From Bacteroidales bacterium (GTDB lineage: Bacteria; Bacteroidota; Bacteroidia; Bacteroidales; UBA10428): a stretch of 40,342 bases of DNA. Shown piece by piece: positions 15,266 through 23,535 of the stretch. Both the position numbers and the translations under genes were made by a program. The stretch covers positions 1 to 40,342 of the forward strand of contig JAFGIP010000017.1 of the NCBI GenBank assembly GCA_016929525.1, given 5' to 3'. Numbering within the stretch: position 1 is the first letter of the stretch; each line of letters opens with the position of its first letter. Below the pieces are notes generated by a model that ran no database searches, was not told the DNA's origin, and was given only the letters and a program-made list of their open reading frames with translations.

Positions 15266-16399
15266 TTAAGTATAATGAACTTCTTTAATATATTCCTGTG
15301 GTTTGAAATCGACATGCATCCCTGTTACAGGTTCAAAATACTTTTCAATAAATACTTTGGTGATTTCGCACCTCGGTGATCGTGATAACAATTTATTATT
15401 CGTCATATATGCATCCAAAGGACAACCTCCATGGCAAATACCCCAGAACCGGCAATCGCGGCATTCTGTCTCCGGTAAAATCTTCTGGCGTTCTACCAGT
15501 TTATGACGAAGAGGATTTTTCATGATCTCTTCAAAAGAGTAATCCTTAATATTTCCATAGTCCATAACATTATGATCCCCCGTCCTCCCGCATTGAGATG
15601 TATCTCCTTCAGGACCTATATAAATCCATCGGTAGCTGCACACCCCTGAAGATTCACATATCAAAGAAAAATCCTTATCCCTCACACTTTTGACATACTG
15701 GGAAAAAGGCTGAATATTCGGGTATCTGTCCATATTTTTATACCAGATCGGGAAAATGGCACCTAAAAAATCAGCAAACTCTTCTCCGGTGATAGCTAAA
15801 TTACTTTTGTCTTCCCCATATAATTTCACCTGGTTAAAATTTGGGTGTGAACGTGTGTTAAGATTTGTCAGAAAATAAAAAATATCAAGAGGTCTTTCGA
15901 GGGAAAGTTTATGAACAACATATATTATCCCCCAGGTCATATTGTTCTTATTTAAAAGTTTAACACCCTCAAGGAACTTTCGGTTATACAACTCCGAATT
16001 TCTGTTTTTACCAAATCCGCGTATATTATGTATGGGTTCGAAACTGGACCCTATTTGTCTAATGCCGAGTTTCAAAAAAATATCTATCAACGGCTGGGTT
16101 AATAAAGTAAGATTCGACTGAACCTGGTGATAAATTCTTGATTTTGTCTCGGGGCAATACTCATTTTGTATCTTTAAAGCAGTCTCAAAATACTTATGAC
16201 CTAACATGCAAACTTCTCCCCCATGCCAGGTAAATGTTATTTTTTCTCGGGGATTGGATAGCAGATATTCATTCATTCTGATAAATATCAGCCTTAGCAG
16301 ATCGTAATTCATAATCTCATCCTGCTTCTTTTTAATTACTTCACAGTAAATACAATTTGAATTACATTTCTCTATCGCTTTAAATATTACAACTGCCAT
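15266..16399 (-). CDS. radical SAM/SPASM peptide maturase
   Basis: The 377-aa protein has the radical SAM cluster motif near its N-terminus: Cys12-x3-Cys16-x2-Cys19 in KCNSNCIYC. It also has the SAM-contacting GGE (60-62, in FTWHGGEVCML). The C-terminal SPASM domain has Cys248, 254, 270, then Cys313-x2-Cys316-x5-Cys322-x3-Cys326 and Cys344, which matches the CX2CX5CX3C-gap-C SPASM signature and would bind two auxiliary [4Fe-4S] clusters. This is the anSME/peptide-maturase branch. It overlaps the preceding gene by 13 nt and is followed by the Tyr/Asp-rich peptide. Cross-linking or other modification of Tyr residues is inferred. Confidence 0.85.
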   Translation of the reverse strand: MAVVIFKAIEKCNSNCIYCEVIKKKQDEIMNYDLLRLIFIRMNEYLLSNPREKITFTWHGGEVCMLGHKYFETALKIQNEYCPETKSRIYHQVQSNLTLLTQPLIDIFLKLGIRQIGSSFEPIHNIRGFGKNRNSELYNRKFLEGVKLLNKNNMTWGIIYVVHKLSLERPLDIFYFLTNLNTRSHPNFNQVKLYGEDKSNLAITGEEFADFLGAIFPIWYKNMDRYPNIQPFSQYVKSVRDKDFSLICESSGVCSYRWIYIGPEGDTSQCGRTGDHNVMDYGNIKDYSFEEIMKNPLRHKLVERQKILPETECRDCRFWGICHGGCPLDAYMTNNKLLSRSPRCEITKVFIEKYFEPVTGMHVDFKPQEYIKEVHYT

Positions 16400-17235
16400 T
16401 GATGAGTCTTTTTTGAAAAAGCATAATCAGCAGCTTCCATCAAATCAGAAAAGAAGCTTTTACATTTATTATTTTTATCATGAAGATCCTTATATTTCCC
16501 CAGGCAAACACGAAAAGCAGGACAGAATGCACAATCGGTCATCTGCATCATAATTTCATACCGTTTATTTAAGAAATCCTGGTATTCCTCGTTTTCCTTA
16601 ATGGTATCAACTGAACGGGCATCTTCTGCTATGAAGTGGTTATTCCTCATATCATCTTCTGTCAAAGCTATCTGCTCCTTTTCATTGATATGAAGATATT
16701 TAACCGGATTGTTAAAATAAACAAAGCTAAAATCGGTATACCCCGTCGGCTCGTAATGCGAAACAATCCAGTCAAAAGGTTCAATTGGGGCATGACGTAT
16801 CCTTCCGTACATTGTAAAATGCATCAGATCATTAACCATCTCCCAGTTGCAATCTTTACCGGTTAAATGCAAACCACAAGACAAGCGAAGAGACGATAAA
16901 ATGCGCAGTGCAATAAAATTAAACTCACTCTGATCTGATAAAAAGATCCGGGAATTCAAATTTCTTAATATATGTAGTTGCTGCTGAATATTTTTATAGC
17001 TTCCAAACTCATTCGCATAAAAGGCTATAGGTATATTCTGCCAGCTTTCCTGAAAACGTATTTCACTTAATACCCCGACACTGACTTTAATGGCATGAAG
17101 CATGTTGCTTTTATTTACCTCCCTCTGTATTTGATAAATCAAACCAGGGTCTTCGGTTGTAACAACTACCGTTCTGTTTTTCAGTCTGGATAAAAATTCT
17201 TTATTATATGGACATACGAATATATGTTCTGTCAT
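16387..17235 (-). CDS. SPASM-like protein without radical SAM motif (pseudo-maturase partner)
   Basis: This 282-aa protein has no CxxxCxxC at all. Its seven Cys are 8, 120, 129, 235, 238, 244 and 258. The last four form Cys235-x2-Cys238-x5-Cys244-x13-Cys258, a truncated SPASM-like arrangement. The N-terminal 200 residues alternate beta and alpha elements, as in a degenerate TIM-barrel. Pseudo-radical-SAM partners encoded beside true maturases are known in Bacteroidota peptide-modification systems, so this may present the precursor or form a heterodimer with a neighbour. It overlaps the upstream gene by 4 nt (ATGA) and the downstream gene by 13 nt, so all three are tightly coupled. Its own catalytic role is doubtful. 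Confidence 0.7.
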   Translation of the reverse strand: MTEHIFVCPYNKEFLSRLKNRTVVVTTEDPGLIYQIQREVNKSNMLHAIKVSVGVLSEIRFQESWQNIPIAFYANEFGSYKNIQQQLHILRNLNSRIFLSDQSEFNFIALRILSSLRLSCGLHLTGKDCNWEMVNDLMHFTMYGRIRHAPIEPFDWIVSHYEPTGYTDFSFVYFNNPVKYLHINEKEQIALTEDDMRNNHFIAEDARSVDTIKENEEYQDFLNKRYEIMMQMTDCAFCPAFRVCLGKYKDLHDKNNKCKSFFSDLMEAADYAFSKKTHQWQL

Positions 17236-18230
17236 GAGCAGATTTCTTTAAGCCTGGTTTCCGATTCATTTTTTAATTTATTCAGGAAATGCGCAACACA
17301 CCCTCCCCTGCACACTTCATTTAAGCGATGCTTACAATCTTGACATTCTTCAAAGACACCTCCTGCTTCGGCTTTTATTTTGGCATGCATCTTTTTATAG
17401 AATTCTCCGATTTCACGTAAAGAATTGAACTCATAGATCGATTTTTTATGAATCCCTGATAACGGGAAACAAGCCCAGACATTCATATCGGGACCTATAT
17501 CAAGTGCCGGGCCACAACCGAAACTTATATGGCCTTTATTCAGCTTATATAATTTACCCAGTTCCTCATCGGTAAAAATGCACATTGGCATGCCACAATC
17601 AAAACCGGGTGAAATATTGTTATACTCAAATTTCGGGAAATAGGATACAAACCTGCGTCCCATTTCTTTTAATTGATCAATAGGAATATACTGATTGAAT
17701 TCTCCTGGAATAGGATGTGCCAATCCGACACGCAGATGTCTGACCAAATCGTATTTATTAATAGTCTCGAATATATAATCGATATCGAAATCGGTTTTAT
17801 AAATGTTAACTCCCAGCGAAGTTAATTTTCCAAAAGAGCTTAAAAATTTATCGATCCTGTCTATTTCACTTTTTTTTGAAATATCCGGATGGTTCAGATT
17901 GCATGTGAAGGTTAGTTTTTCCTTGGTATACTTTGCTAAGTAACTTTTGCATTCGGAAAGTTTATCTTCCGACATAATCCCGCTCGTAAATACATTTACA
18001 TGAAAGTTACGTTCAATTAAATAGGTTGTATAATCAACAAAATCGGGATGAATACTGGGTTCACCGCCCAATAGTGAAACCTTCCGCTCATTAGAGGCTT
18101 CAAGAAAATCGGCAATATAAATCAGGTTGTCCCAGTTTAATTCCGAAGATGAAGAACTGTCCATGTGCTCTTTAGCAAAACAATACGGGCAGGCTCTGAC
18201 ACACCTCTCTGTCAATAGTATATTAGCCAT
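17232..18230 (-). CDS. radical SAM protein with SPASM-like C-terminus
   Basis: With the ATG at 18230 the protein is 332 aa: MANILLTERCVRACPYC gives Cys10-x3-Cys14-x2-Cys17, and GGE follows at 55-57 (LLGGEPSIHPDF). Auxiliary-cluster cysteines are 212, 217, 239, 254, then Cys296-x2-Cys299-x7-Cys307-x3-Cys311 and Cys331, a SPASM-like variant with a longer spacer. The frame opens further to a TTG at 18260, but that adds only a hydrophobic decapeptide and the ATG start places the Cys motif where it usually is. It is the first gene of the maturase operon and ends in a 4-nt overlap with the next. It differs clearly from the 15266-16399 enzyme, so two distinct radical reactions are possible. Confidence 0.83.
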   Translation of the reverse strand: MANILLTERCVRACPYCFAKEHMDSSSSSELNWDNLIYIADFLEASNERKVSLLGGEPSIHPDFVDYTTYLIERNFHVNVFTSGIMSEDKLSECKSYLAKYTKEKLTFTCNLNHPDISKKSEIDRIDKFLSSFGKLTSLGVNIYKTDFDIDYIFETINKYDLVRHLRVGLAHPIPGEFNQYIPIDQLKEMGRRFVSYFPKFEYNNISPGFDCGMPMCIFTDEELGKLYKLNKGHISFGCGPALDIGPDMNVWACFPLSGIHKKSIYEFNSLREIGEFYKKMHAKIKAEAGGVFEECQDCKHRLNEVCRGGCVAHFLNKLKNESETRLKEICS

Positions 18231-18371
18231 AAAAAGGATTTGGATAAGTAAAAATAACAATTTAGAATTTTCTTCCTAAGGAAGTTTAACTTAATTACGG
18301 TTTAATGTAACTATGTGTTCACTCTGCAGGCTTAAAAATCTTATTCCATTTTTATGACAAAGCAATAATAC

Positions 18372-18409
18372 AAAAAGGCCGCTTCAAAAGCAGAACTGAG
18401 ACAGCCTTT
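18372..18409 (-). terminator. intrinsic terminator of ilvC
   Basis: On the minus strand AAAGGC (18409-18404) pairs with GCCTTT (18379-18374), and the stem continues with G-T pairs and one mismatch for eight more positions before an 8-nt loop. Ts follow. It lies 35 nt after ilvC and 142 nt before the maturase operon ATG, so that operon should have its own promoter. Confidence 0.7.
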
Positions 18410-18444
18410 AAAAAAAATAATTTATCTTATCGGACCAGGAACTG

Positions 18445-19923
18445 TTATGAGATAATGGCTTTCATTGCTGTCATTGCATCACGCAATTCTGCACCAACGA
18501 TCTCAATATCATGATAGCGAATTTCATCATTTATTTCAATAAGTTCCATGTTGTCTGTATGATTATCCTTGCCTGCATTGAACGGCTTACCAATTACGTC
18601 TGAATCAATCTTCTTCATGAAATCAGCCAAAAGAGGCCGGCATGCATGATCAAACAAATAGCAACCGTATTCTGCAGTATCGGAAATTACACGGTTCATT
18701 TCGTATAACTTTTTACGTGCAATGGTATTTGCAATCAGCGGAGTTTCGTGCAGCGACTCATAGTAAGCCGACTCAGCTTTGATTCCGGTTTCAGTCATCA
18801 CATCAAAGGCAAGTTCAACACCAGCTTTAATAAATGCTACCATCAGAACGCCATTATCAAAATATTCCTGCTCCTTAATTTCCATAGCTCCTGCCGGAGT
18901 TTTTTCAAAAGCTGTTTCGGCAGTTGCAGCCCTCCATTTCAGCAGATCCCTATCACCGGCTGCCCAGTCTTTCATCATTGTTGAAGAAAACTCACCGGAC
19001 ATGATATTATCCATATGATGTTCATATAACGGACGCATGATAGATTTTAGTTCTTCCGACAATTTGAAAGCTTTGATTTTAGCAGGATTCGAAAGTCTGT
19101 CCATCATATGGGTAATTCCTCCGAGTTTCAAAGCTTCGGTAATAACTTCCCATCCATATTGTACCAGTTTTGAAGCATATCCGGGATTAGTTCCTTTCTC
19201 AATCATCTTATCGAAACAAAGAAGTGAAGCAGTTTGTAAAACTCCACAGAGAATAGTCTGCTCACCCATAAGGTCGGATTTAACCTCTGCAACAAATGAC
19301 GAATGTAATACTCCTGCTTTATGACCCCCGGTGGCAGCACAATATGCTTTTGCTATTTCAAAGCCATCGCCATTCGGGTCGTTTTCGCGGTGAACTGCTA
19401 TTAATGTAGGAACACCGAATCCTCGTAAATACTCCGCGCGTACCTCCGAGGCAGGTGACTTAGGTGCTACCATAATTACTGTAAGGTCATTTCGTATCTG
19501 GGTTCCTTCCTCAACAATATTGAAACCATGTGAATAAGAAAGACATGCCCCCTTTTTCATTAAAGGCATTGCTGCATTAATTACAGGCGTATGATATTTA
19601 TCGGGAGTAAGATTCAGAACCAGATCAGCCTTAGGCACCATTTCTTTAAAAGTACCAACCTTAAATTTATTATCGATAGCATTCTGATATGAAATCTGTT
19701 TTTCATCAATTTCGATTTCACGAAGTGCATATGAAATATCAAGACCACTATCCCGCATGTTTAATCCCTGTGCAAGGCCCTGAGCACCACAACCCAATAT
19801 CACGATTTTCTTTCCTTTTAATTTTTCAACTCCATTGTCGAATTCTGAACTTTCCATGAAGTCGCACTTCCCCAGTTGTTCTAACTGAAGACGCAAAGGA
19901 AGGGTATTAAAATAATTTGCCAT
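18445..19923 (-). CDS. ilvC: ketol-acid reductoisomerase (class II, long form)
   Basis: The 492-aa enzyme isomerises and reduces acetolactate or acetohydroxybutyrate with NADPH, the step between IlvBN and IlvD. The N-terminal Rossmann motif [25 protein letters not shown] is followed by LNLTPDKYH and [27 protein letters not shown]. The length, about 490 rather than 340, and the duplicated C-terminal helical domain mark the class II form found in E. coli and many Bacteroidota. It is on the opposite strand from ilvDBN with 4.6 kb between. No leader peptide or attenuator is visible upstream, only a near match (TTACTTTG) to the -7 element, so its control differs from ilvDBN. Confidence 0.95.
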   Translation of the reverse strand: MANYFNTLPLRLQLEQLGKCDFMESSEFDNGVEKLKGKKIVILGCGAQGLAQGLNMRDSGLDISYALREIEIDEKQISYQNAIDNKFKVGTFKEMVPKADLVLNLTPDKYHTPVINAAMPLMKKGACLSYSHGFNIVEEGTQIRNDLTVIMVAPKSPASEVRAEYLRGFGVPTLIAVHRENDPNGDGFEIAKAYCAATGGHKAGVLHSSFVAEVKSDLMGEQTILCGVLQTASLLCFDKMIEKGTNPGYASKLVQYGWEVITEALKLGGITHMMDRLSNPAKIKAFKLSEELKSIMRPLYEHHMDNIMSGEFSSTMMKDWAAGDRDLLKWRAATAETAFEKTPAGAMEIKEQEYFDNGVLMVAFIKAGVELAFDVMTETGIKAESAYYESLHETPLIANTIARKKLYEMNRVISDTAEYGCYLFDHACRPLLADFMKKIDSDVIGKPFNAGKDNHTDNMELIEINDEIRYHDIEIVGAELRDAMTAMKAIIS

Positions 19924-20040
19924 TTTGAGTATTGTTTAAGTATTAATAAATATCATTTCTTTGAAATAAGATTCAGTTAATTTATATGAATGCAAAGTAA
20001 ATACTTTTAAACTGCACACCCCGGTTTAAAAACAATTATT

Positions 20041-20931
20041 TTAGGTACTTTTTATGGATTCTTTCCGATACAGTGTCGGTGTTATACCTGCATACTTCTT
20101 AAAATACTTTGTGAAATACGACTGATCTTCAAAATTCATAACCCCTGCAATTTCAGAAACTGTCATCCCTGAATGAAGTAAAAGTCGCTTAATTTCAACA
20201 ATATATTTCTCCTGTAAAAGTTCAACCGACGTTTTTCCTGTAATTTGTTTAACCATCTGCGTAAGATGATTCGGTGTTACTGCAAGCATATTTGCATAAT
20301 CATTTACCCGGAGGTTTTTCTGGTAATTTTCCTCGATCAGTAAAAGAAAACGTTTAACCAGAAAATACCCCCTGTCCTGCATAATTATATCCCTGTCTTC
20401 AGGATAGAGCTGGTCGCATGTCAGTAATATTAATTCAAGTAAAGAACGTATCATATCCTCTGAACATCCGTTGCCTTTTTCAATCTCACTGCAACCGCGT
20501 TTAAAAAGCTCCAATAAAAACATTTCATCTTTTGTACTCTCAAGGGCAAGCGGCGGATTAGTCCGGTCGACAGAGAAGAAAAAAGGAAATTCGAGTAATC
20601 TTCCCTTTTTAGTTTGATTAACCAGGTAAAACCCGGCAGTAAAAAGAAAAATATAACCTTCAATATCATTCGATAGTTCCAACCTGTGCGCCTGGCCGGG
20701 AGACATAAAAAATACACAGGGAGGTTTTATCTCATATTTATTATTGTCGATTATATGAAACCCGGATCCCTTCGATAAATAAAGAATTTCATAGAAATCG
20801 TGCCGATGTGGATAGGACACTTCGAAGTGTCTGTTTGTATCGAAAACTTCTACCTGATAAAATACATCTTTTTTCCTTTCCTTCCGAAAATTGTCAAGGC
20901 TGTAAACAGGAATATTTTTCGACTCTCTCAA
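20041..20931 (-). CDS. AraC-family transcriptional regulator
   Basis: The 296-aa protein has an N-terminal cupin sensor (YPHRHDFYEILYLSKGSGFHIIDNNKYEIKPP, about 40-70). Its C-terminal AraC double helix-turn-helix includes LAVTPNHLTQMVKQITGKTSVELLQEKYIVEIKRLLLHSGMTVSEIAGVMNFEDQSYFTKYFKKYAGITPTLYRK split over two HTH units. The cupin type usually binds a small sugar or aromatic effector. The start is TTG at 20931 because no ATG occurs before an upstream in-frame stop at 20947. It is divergent from the rhomboid gene and upstream of ilvC on the same strand, but 117 nt separate them; the target is unknown. Confidence 0.9.
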   Translation of the reverse strand: MRESKNIPVYSLDNFRKERKKDVFYQVEVFDTNRHFEVSYPHRHDFYEILYLSKGSGFHIIDNNKYEIKPPCVFFMSPGQAHRLELSNDIEGYIFLFTAGFYLVNQTKKGRLLEFPFFFSVDRTNPPLALESTKDEMFLLELFKRGCSEIEKGNGCSEDMIRSLLELILLTCDQLYPEDRDIIMQDRGYFLVKRFLLLIEENYQKNLRVNDYANMLAVTPNHLTQMVKQITGKTSVELLQEKYIVEIKRLLLHSGMTVSEIAGVMNFEDQSYFTKYFKKYAGITPTLYRKESIKST

Positions 20932-20957
20932 TTCAATCCGTATTGATTAGCAAGCTG

Positions 20958-20965
20958 CAAAGCTA
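20958..20965 (-). promoter_or_regulatory. -7 element of the AraC regulator
   Basis: TAGCTTTG on the minus strand matches TAnnTTTG and lies 26 nt before the TTG start. In the same divergent region, short inverted repeats ACCTT/AAGGT and AAGG/CCTT occur near 21023-21062 and could be operators, but they are too short to be sure. Confidence 0.45.
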
Positions 20966-21135
20966 ATAACATATTGATATTAATGTGAATTTCCTGTTAT
21001 CAAACCCTATTCATTTGGATTTACCTTCTGATATTAAGGTGATAAGGTTGATCATCCTTTTCCTAATATTTATCCTGCAAAGTATAAATAAGAAATAAAA
21101 CTTAAATTGCATGCAGTAAAATAGACAATGGTAAT

Positions 21136-21819
21136 TTGGAACAACAAAAAACCGATATAAAAAAAATATTTATTGCATTCTGGTTTCCAGCAGCCTTTCT
21201 TATAATATTATGGTTAATTAAGGTCATTGAAATAATTAATGATATAAGTTTCAGTGAATATGGATTATTTCCTTTAGACCCGAAAGGGTTGAAAGGAATT
21301 CTGTTTGCTCCGTTTATTCATGGCAGCTGGGAGCATCTTATCAACAACAGCGTGCCTATTGTAGTATTAACCTGGGCACTTTTTTATTTTTACAGAGAAA
21401 TATCATTTAAGGTATTCCTTCTGATATTCTTTATCCATGGTTTTTGGTTGTGGTTTTTTGCACGTGATGCATACCACATCGGTGCCAGCGGTATTATATA
21501 TGGTTTGGGAGCTTTCATTTTTGTCAGCGGATTTATCAGAAAAAACACACATCTGATTGCAATATCTCTGCTTGTGGCATTTCTCTATGGTAGTATGGTT
21601 TGGGGTGTCTTTCCACTTGTGGAAGGCGTATCATGGGAGGCTCATCTGACAGGAATGGCTGCCGGAACAATACTTGCATTTTATTACCGCAGTTATGGTC
21701 CTGAACCTAACATTGAACGCTGGAAAAATTTACCTGACGAGGATGAGGATGAAAATAATTTCCCTGACGACTTTTGGATGATCGAAGAAGATTCACAGTC
21801 AGATAACTCAGATAAGTGA
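21136..21819 (+). CDS. rhomboid-family intramembrane serine protease
   Basis: The 227-aa protein has six hydrophobic segments. The rhomboid catalytic dyad is visible: Ser118 in HIGASGIIYG and His170 in WEAHLTGMAAG. The helix-2 motif HGSWEHLINNS (His67, Asn70-Asn71) supplies the oxyanion side. It should cleave membrane-spanning substrates in the inner membrane. The C-terminal 35 residues are very acidic (PDEDEDENNFPDDF), a cytosolic tail. The start is a TTG at 21136; no ATG is in frame upstream and an ATG at 21128 is out of frame. Substrate unknown. Confidence 0.9.
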   Translation: MEQQKTDIKKIFIAFWFPAAFLIILWLIKVIEIINDISFSEYGLFPLDPKGLKGILFAPFIHGSWEHLINNSVPIVVLTWALFYFYREISFKVFLLIFFIHGFWLWFFARDAYHIGASGIIYGLGAFIFVSGFIRKNTHLIAISLLVAFLYGSMVWGVFPLVEGVSWEAHLTGMAAGTILAFYYRSYGPEPNIERWKNLPDEDEDENNFPDDFWMIEEDSQSDNSDK

Positions 21820-21907
21820 CATTTGCTCTTGCATTGACACTTAAACAGGTTTATTTATATCCGGCTGTCAAATTGATTTTTTAGTATAAAAAGTTAATTA
21901 ACTTTAT

Positions 21908-22903
21908 ATGATAAAGAAAAGCTTTCAAACAAACTCTTTATATCTGATGACACACTTCAAAATCCTTCTCCTTCTTATTTTAATCGCAAGAATTGGTGTA
22001 TTTGGACAAACCCTGGAAGAACATGAAAAAGAAATTGCTGCTAAAAACAATCTTAAAACGAAAGCACAGTGGGATTATAATTACACAGGAGGAAAGCACG
22101 AAGCCCAGGGAAAAAGAACGAGTATTACCACATATTCCAGGTCAGGTGAAATTCTCAGAGTAGACTTTTTAAGTTCTAACGGGCAGGTGACTAGTTGGGA
22201 AAGATATGATTATGACGAAAGGGGCAATCGAATTCTTTATGAGAGGGAAAGTACAAACAGTAAATATAAAAAAGAATCGAAATACGACCTGAACAATAAT
22301 GTGATTCTCGAAGCCGGATTTAATGGCGGAGAAACTTTCAGGAACACCTATGAATATAACAGTCAGGGAAAATTAACAGAAGTTATTCGCAGTGCCGGAA
22401 ATAAAATTGATGAAAAAATAGTCTATAATCACTCTGGTAATACTGCAAATGTAAACGTTTACACAGGAGGCAAGACACTCACTTCAAAACTGAAACTCGT
22501 TTATGATAGTAAAGGAAATATTCTGGAAGAAGCAGTTTTAAGCGTAGATAACAGGGAGCTGGAATCAAAAAAATTCAGATATAACAGCAGGTCAGAAATA
22601 ATTGAAGAAGAAAAAACACGTAATGGCAAATTCTATTACCGGATAACTTACGAATATGACACATCGGAAAGGCTGACCAGCGTATCTGAAGAAACCCTGG
22701 CAAAAAAGAAATATGTGAAAAAAATTTACACCTACGATTTGAATGGTAATCTGACTGAATATAAATGGCGTCGTAATCCGGATGATGAATTCAATGTTAA
22801 GGAATATACATACGACAGCCAGGGCATTTGTACTTCGGTGCATACATTGTATCCGCAAAGTAATTATGAGTTGCTTACAAAATTTATGTATGAATCTTTT
22901 TAA
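21908..22903 (+). CDS. secreted YD-repeat-like protein
   Basis: The 331-aa product has a hydrophobic signal in MTHFKILLLLILIARIGVFGQ. The true start may therefore be Met14 at 21947 rather than 21908. The mature part consists of about a dozen strand-turn units such as YDYDERGNRILYE, YEYNSQGKLTEV and YTYDLNGNLTEYKW, the pattern of RHS/YD repeats, but without the conserved RHS core or a toxin tail. It is probably an extracellular or periplasmic beta-structure of unknown function. Only 9 nt separate it from the tRNA-modification gene that follows. Confidence 0.65.
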   Translation: MIKKSFQTNSLYLMTHFKILLLLILIARIGVFGQTLEEHEKEIAAKNNLKTKAQWDYNYTGGKHEAQGKRTSITTYSRSGEILRVDFLSSNGQVTSWERYDYDERGNRILYERESTNSKYKKESKYDLNNNVILEAGFNGGETFRNTYEYNSQGKLTEVIRSAGNKIDEKIVYNHSGNTANVNVYTGGKTLTSKLKLVYDSKGNILEEAVLSVDNRELESKKFRYNSRSEIIEEEKTRNGKFYYRITYEYDTSERLTSVSEETLAKKKYVKKIYTYDLNGNLTEYKWRRNPDDEFNVKEYTYDSQGICTSVHTLYPQSNYELLTKFMYESF

Positions 22904-22912
22904 GTATGCTCT

Positions 22913-23533
22913 ATGTTAATGCATATTCATCCTGAGAATCCCAGTCACCGGCAGATTCTTAAAGTAGTAGAAATTTTAAGATCGGGAGGTGTTATCATTT
23001 ATCCAACCGATACTGTTTATGGTTTAGGTTGTAATATTTTTGACTCCAGGGCCGTCGAAAGAATTGCCCGCATAAAAGGAGTACGAATTGAAAAGGCCAA
23101 CTTTTCATTTATATGTCACGATCTTAGTCATCTTTCTGTATTTACAAAACAGCTTGACAACAGCACATTTAAGTTAATGAAGAAGTATTTACCGGGTCCG
23201 TATACTTTTATTCTTCCTGCAAGCAGTAAAATTCCAAAGATCTTTAAAAACAAAAAGAAGACCGTAGGGATAAGAATTCCTGACCATACCATTCCCATAG
23301 AAATAGTAAAAGAGTTGGGGAATCCGTTACTTACAACATCGATACACGATGTTGATAAGGTAATTGATTACACAACTGACCCGGAATTAATTCATGAAAA
23401 CATGGGACACCTGGTAGATGTAGTAATAGACGGCGGATACGGAAAAAATGTTCCGTCGACGGTAATTGACTGCATGTCTGAAGTTCCGGAGGTTGTAAGA
23501 GAAGGTCTTGGAATTTTTGAAGATTACGCATAA
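22913..23533 (+). CDS. threonylcarbamoyl-AMP synthase (Sua5/YciO/YrdC family)
   Basis: The 206-aa protein belongs to the family that forms threonylcarbamoyl-AMP from Thr, bicarbonate and ATP, the precursor of t6A37 in ANN-decoding tRNAs. Typical segments are GGVIIYPTDTVYGLGCNIFDSRAVERIARIKG near the N-terminus, the SFICHDLSHLS stretch, LPGPYTFILPAS, and the late PSTVIDC motif. There is no C-terminal Sua5 domain, so it is the short TsaC/YciO form. YciO-like paralogues with unclear activity exist, which lowers certainty about the reaction. It is convergent with trkH, with 2 nt between stops. Confidence 0.85.
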   Translation: MLMHIHPENPSHRQILKVVEILRSGGVIIYPTDTVYGLGCNIFDSRAVERIARIKGVRIEKANFSFICHDLSHLSVFTKQLDNSTFKLMKKYLPGPYTFILPASSKIPKIFKNKKKTVGIRIPDHTIPIEIVKELGNPLLTTSIHDVDKVIDYTTDPELIHENMGHLVDVVIDGGYGKNVPSTVIDCMSEVPEVVREGLGIFEDYA

Positions 23534-23535
23534 TG

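Noticed and set aside
18231-18260. Extra ten residues (TTG start) on the first radical SAM protein
   Set aside because: They add a hydrophobic stretch before the ATG at 18230; the Cys motif is at the usual distance from that ATG.
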